Shown: piece by piece, positions 61,474 to 64,000 of the stretch
Layout: the number at the start of each line of letters is the position of its first letter
How positions within the stretch are numbered: the stretch's first letter is position 1
DNA from: DAINPP01 sp036743375
GTDB lineage: Bacteria > Thermotogota > Thermotogae > MWEM01
NCBI GenBank assembly: GCA_036743375.1
Contig: DAINPP010000009.1
Span: forward strand, 6,314 to 70,313
DNA: 64,000 nucleotides
Direction of reading: 5' to 3'
Position numbers and translations under genes: made by a program
The notes under the pieces: generated by a model
Database searches by the model: none
Told to the model about the DNA's origin: nothing
Seen by the model: only the letters and a program-made list of their open reading frames with translations

Positions 61474-63612
61474 ATGAAGATTGATAAGGAAAAAATCCTG
61501 AAATTTCTGGAAAGTCCTGAATACACCCCTATGATAATAAAAGAACTTTACAAGAAATTTGATCTCAGAGAAAGAACTGACAGAAAGAGATTCAGAGGCG
61601 TCTTAAAGGATATGGTCGCATCAGGAGAACTGTTTAAGACGAGTGATAACCGATTCACCGCACAAAAGCCGGATGAACTGACCGGAAGACTGGAATTCGT
61701 GAAAAGCGGAAAGATGGCCTTCATTCAGGCCAGTGACGGAAACGAATATGTGGTTTTCCCTGAAAACACGAAGGATGCGATGCACAGGGATACCGTAAAG
61801 ATCAAAGCAGAAGGTAATTACAGGGAATGGCAGAGAGCCAGGGTCATCAGTGTCATAAAGAGAAACCTGACCAGGGTCGTCGGGGTTCTGATCAAAGAGG
61901 GAAAAAGATATTACGTCATCCCGGATGATAAGCGTGTCGGATACCGCTTTGCCGTTCAGCTGAAAAATGTGGCAAAGGATTTGAAAGGCGCCAAGGCAGG
62001 GGAAAAAGTCTATGGGGAGATTACCGCGTATCCCAATGGACATATTCCTCCAAAGGTCAAGATCAAAGAAGTCCTCGGAAAGATTGACGATCCGAAGGTG
62101 CATCTGCCCTCTATCATCCTGAAACACGGTCTGCCGTTTCCGGATGAATTCCCCGAATCGGTCATCGCCGAAAAGGCAGAGATCCCGTCAAAGGTTATCA
62201 ACACAAAGGACTCTGAAAGAAAGGACTTCAGGGACAGACTGATATTCACCATTGACGGGGAAACGGCGAAAGATTTTGACGATGCGGTTTCTATCGAAAG
62301 GCTTGAAAACGGGAATTATAAACTCGGGGTGTACATCGCAGATGTCTCCCATTATGTCAAACCGGGTACCGCCATTGACAGAGAAGCCTTTGAAAGATCC
62401 ACCAGTGTTTATCTCATCAATACCGTCATCCCGATGCTGCCGTTTGAACTCTCAAACGGGATCTGTTCACTGAAGCCGAATGTCAACAGACTGGTCGTCA
62501 GCGTTGAAATGGAAATTGACAAGACGGGAAAGGTACTCGACTTCGAGGTTGCCAACGGGATCATCAGAAGCAAAAGGAGACTAACCTATACCATCGTTAA
62601 CGATTTATTTGAAAAAAAGGACAAAAAGGCGGAACGTTCCCTTTCAAAAACACCCGGACTGATAGAATCCCTTGAGACAATGAACGAACTCGCCTCGATC
62701 CTGCGTGAAAACCGAAGGGCGAGGGGAGCCATCATCGGAATAGAAAGCGGCGAGGTGTATATCAAACTCGATGAAGAGGGGCACACCGTTGATATCATCC
62801 CACGAAACAGACATATGGGAGAGTCTCTCATCGAAGAATTCATGATCAAGGCCAACGAGGTCATCGCCACGATGTTCATGGATGCGGATCTGCCGTTTAT
62901 CTACAGAATCCATGAGATTCCTGAAAACGACACCCTCATGCAATTGAAGAGTTATATCATCGCACTCGGTGTAGAAAATGAAATGCCGAGGACGCTGACG
63001 TCGGCTACCATACAGAAGTTACTCGAAAGTCTGTCGGATAATCCGCTCAGAAACAGCGTGGAGAGACTTGTGGTCAGAACGATGAAAAGAGCGATATACG
63101 ATGAGAGCAACATCGGACATTACGGTCTCGCTTCCGAGGCCTATACACATTTCACTTCACCGATCAGAAGATATCCGGATCTCATCGTCCACAGACTGAT
63201 CAAAGAGTACCTCTCCGGAGAGAGTTTCTCCGAGGAACGGATGAAATACTGGCAGCAGTACCTCCCGGTAACCGCTACACATTGTACCCAGAAAGAACGC
63301 GTGGCAAATGAAAGTGAATGGGATCTCATCGCCCTTAAAAAGGTGGATTATATCAAATCACACGCATCCGAGATATTTGACGTCGTCGCGACGAATATCT
63401 CTAAGATCGGGATATTCGTAGAAGTGAAAGATCTCCTGATTCCCGGACTTATCCACATATCAACCCTGATGGATTTTTTCATCTATGACGAAAAGAGAAA
63501 TGTACTGGTGGGTGAGAACACCCATAAGCTATACAAACTTGGTGATATTCTGACGGTAAGGGTAAAAAACATCGACTTTGTCCGAGGTGAGGTTGATTTT
63601 GAAATGGTATGA
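61474..63612 (+). CDS. rnr: ribonuclease R
   Basis: This is a 712-residue 3'-5' exoribonuclease. The N-terminal winged helix (1-65), cold-shock domains (70-230), and RNB catalytic domain begin with DRLIFTIDGETAKDFDDAVS, containing the DxxxxxDD metal aspartates. GHYGLASEAYTHFTSPIRRYPDLIVHR is the second RNB signature. The C-terminal S1 domain (about 630-710) ends GEVDFEMV. There is no basic Lys-rich tail. AAGGAG precedes the ATG. It overlaps the patatin gene by 14 bases. Confidence 0.96.
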   Translation: MKIDKEKILKFLESPEYTPMIIKELYKKFDLRERTDRKRFRGVLKDMVASGELFKTSDNRFTAQKPDELTGRLEFVKSGKMAFIQASDGNEYVVFPENTKDAMHRDTVKIKAEGNYREWQRARVISVIKRNLTRVVGVLIKEGKRYYVIPDDKRVGYRFAVQLKNVAKDLKGAKAGEKVYGEITAYPNGHIPPKVKIKEVLGKIDDPKVHLPSIILKHGLPFPDEFPESVIAEKAEIPSKVINTKDSERKDFRDRLIFTIDGETAKDFDDAVSIERLENGNYKLGVYIADVSHYVKPGTAIDREAFERSTSVYLINTVIPMLPFELSNGICSLKPNVNRLVVSVEMEIDKTGKVLDFEVANGIIRSKRRLTYTIVNDLFEKKDKKAERSLSKTPGLIESLETMNELASILRENRRARGAIIGIESGEVYIKLDEEGHTVDIIPRNRHMGESLIEEFMIKANEVIATMFMDADLPFIYRIHEIPENDTLMQLKSYIIALGVENEMPRTLTSATIQKLLESLSDNPLRNSVERLVVRTMKRAIYDESNIGHYGLASEAYTHFTSPIRRYPDLIVHRLIKEYLSGESFSEERMKYWQQYLPVTATHCTQKERVANESEWDLIALKKVDYIKSHASEIFDVVATNISKIGIFVEVKDLLIPGLIHISTLMDFFIYDEKRNVLVGENTHKLYKLGDILTVRVKNIDFVRGEVDFEMV

Positions 63613-64000
63613 TTCTGATCCGGCTTCCCCAACAAAGTGGGGGGTGGCTCTTGGAAGTGGTGGGGCAAGAGGCTATGCACATGTTCCATTGCTTGAGCTG
63701 ATTGAAGAATGTGGAATCCGTCCCGAAATCGTTACGGGATCAAGTATCGGTGCTGTTGTCGGCGCAGCCTATGCGCTGACAGCCGATAGCCGTATGGTTA
63801 AGCGTATGACCGGTCGATTTGTCAAAAAAAATCAGGAACGAATCAAAGAACTGGTAAAGATGGCTTCTTCAACAACGTTAACGGATGCACTGAGTATGGC
63901 CAGGAAATCAACCGCAGATAAGGCCGTTGTAGAGGAAGACTTCCTATATGAGATGATACTACCGATATTCGGAGACGCCAAATTTTCAGATACAAAACTG
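63599..64000 (+). CDS. patatin-like phospholipase, 5' part
   Basis: This is the first 134 codons of a patatin/RssA-family lipase cut by the window edge. The oxyanion loop GSGGARGYAHVPLLELI and the nucleophile elbow GSSIGAV (GxSxG) are present; the catalytic Asp would lie beyond the window. TTG 63599 is the start behind GAGGTGAGG, and it overlaps the end of rnr. Family members release fatty acids from phospholipids. Confidence 0.88.
   Translation, partial: MKWYDSDPASPTKWGVALGSGGARGYAHVPLLELIEECGIRPEIVTGSSIGAVVGAAYALTADSRMVKRMTGRFVKKNQERIKELVKMASSTTLTDALSMARKSTADKAVVEEDFLYEMILPIFGDAKFSDTKL

Overview
The window most likely comes from an anaerobic, fermentative bacterium of the Thermotogota, at moderate confidence. 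The HU protein resembles those of Thermotogota. There is a GH130/GH2/GH127 mannoside and arabinoside catabolic repertoire with CUT1- and Opp-type sugar importers under LacI repressors. An L-aspartate-semialdehyde sulfurtransferase (DUF39/COG1900) is a marker of strict anaerobes, and many genes start with TTG or GTG. Flagellar genes are present. The assignment is inferred from gene content and not from a phylogeny. No rRNA, tRNA, phage or insertion-sequence transposase was recognised. One 100-base N gap lies inside a tandem repeat.

Layout. 1-186: the start of an RND/MMPL exporter, with two copies of a perfect 15-bp palindrome flanking its promoter. 266-5345 (minus): LacI repressor, sugar-binding protein, two CUT1 permeases and a GH130 enzyme. 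The first permease appears to start with ACG. 5346-9602: a divergent promoter with LacI-type operators, then two large secreted proteins of unclear function. 9660-16578: UDP-GlcNAc 2-epimerase, a GNAT-DUF501 fusion, an orphan OmpR-type regulator, a Ski2-like helicase and an acetate transporter. 16816-20158: an operon of an atypical carbamoyltransferase, aspartokinase and the DUF39 sulfurtransferase, pointing to homocysteine synthesis from aspartate. 20342-27345: a Nudix protein, then a second LacI/CUT1 sugar cluster ending in a GH127 glycosidase, controlled through three 12-bp tandem repeats. 27704-38280: an APH-type kinase, a third LacI repressor, a five-gene Opp-type ABC importer and a GH2 beta-mannosidase, with a shared putative operator. 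38342-41491: adenine deaminase, a CDF metal exporter and HU. 41527-52222: an HD-GYP phosphodiesterase, GrpB-like protein, NlpC/P60 protein, DAP decarboxylase and two tandem paralogous hybrid histidine kinases. 52287-54996: a DUF4097 lipoprotein, then flgM-flgN-flgL behind a near-perfect sigma-28 promoter, with no flgK. 55084-64000: a small exported protein, then a housekeeping run of surE, def, fmt, an Fe-S PD-(D/E)XK nuclease, the 62-bp tandem repeat with the assembly gap, dxr, rplI, an RNase Z-like protein, rnr and a truncated patatin-like phospholipase.

How the parts fit. Three sugar-uptake clusters, each with its own LacI repressor, take up oligosaccharides that cytoplasmic GH130, GH127 and GH2 enzymes then cleave or phosphorolyse. 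In all three transporter operons a hairpin sits between the binding-protein gene and the first permease gene, which fits over-expression of the binding protein. Several promoters share an extended -10 element (TGnTATAAT) with a weak -35. The least explained parts are the 62-bp repeat array beside the nuclease, the altered carbamoyltransferase beside lysC/DUF39, the GNAT-DUF501 fusion and the ACG start.
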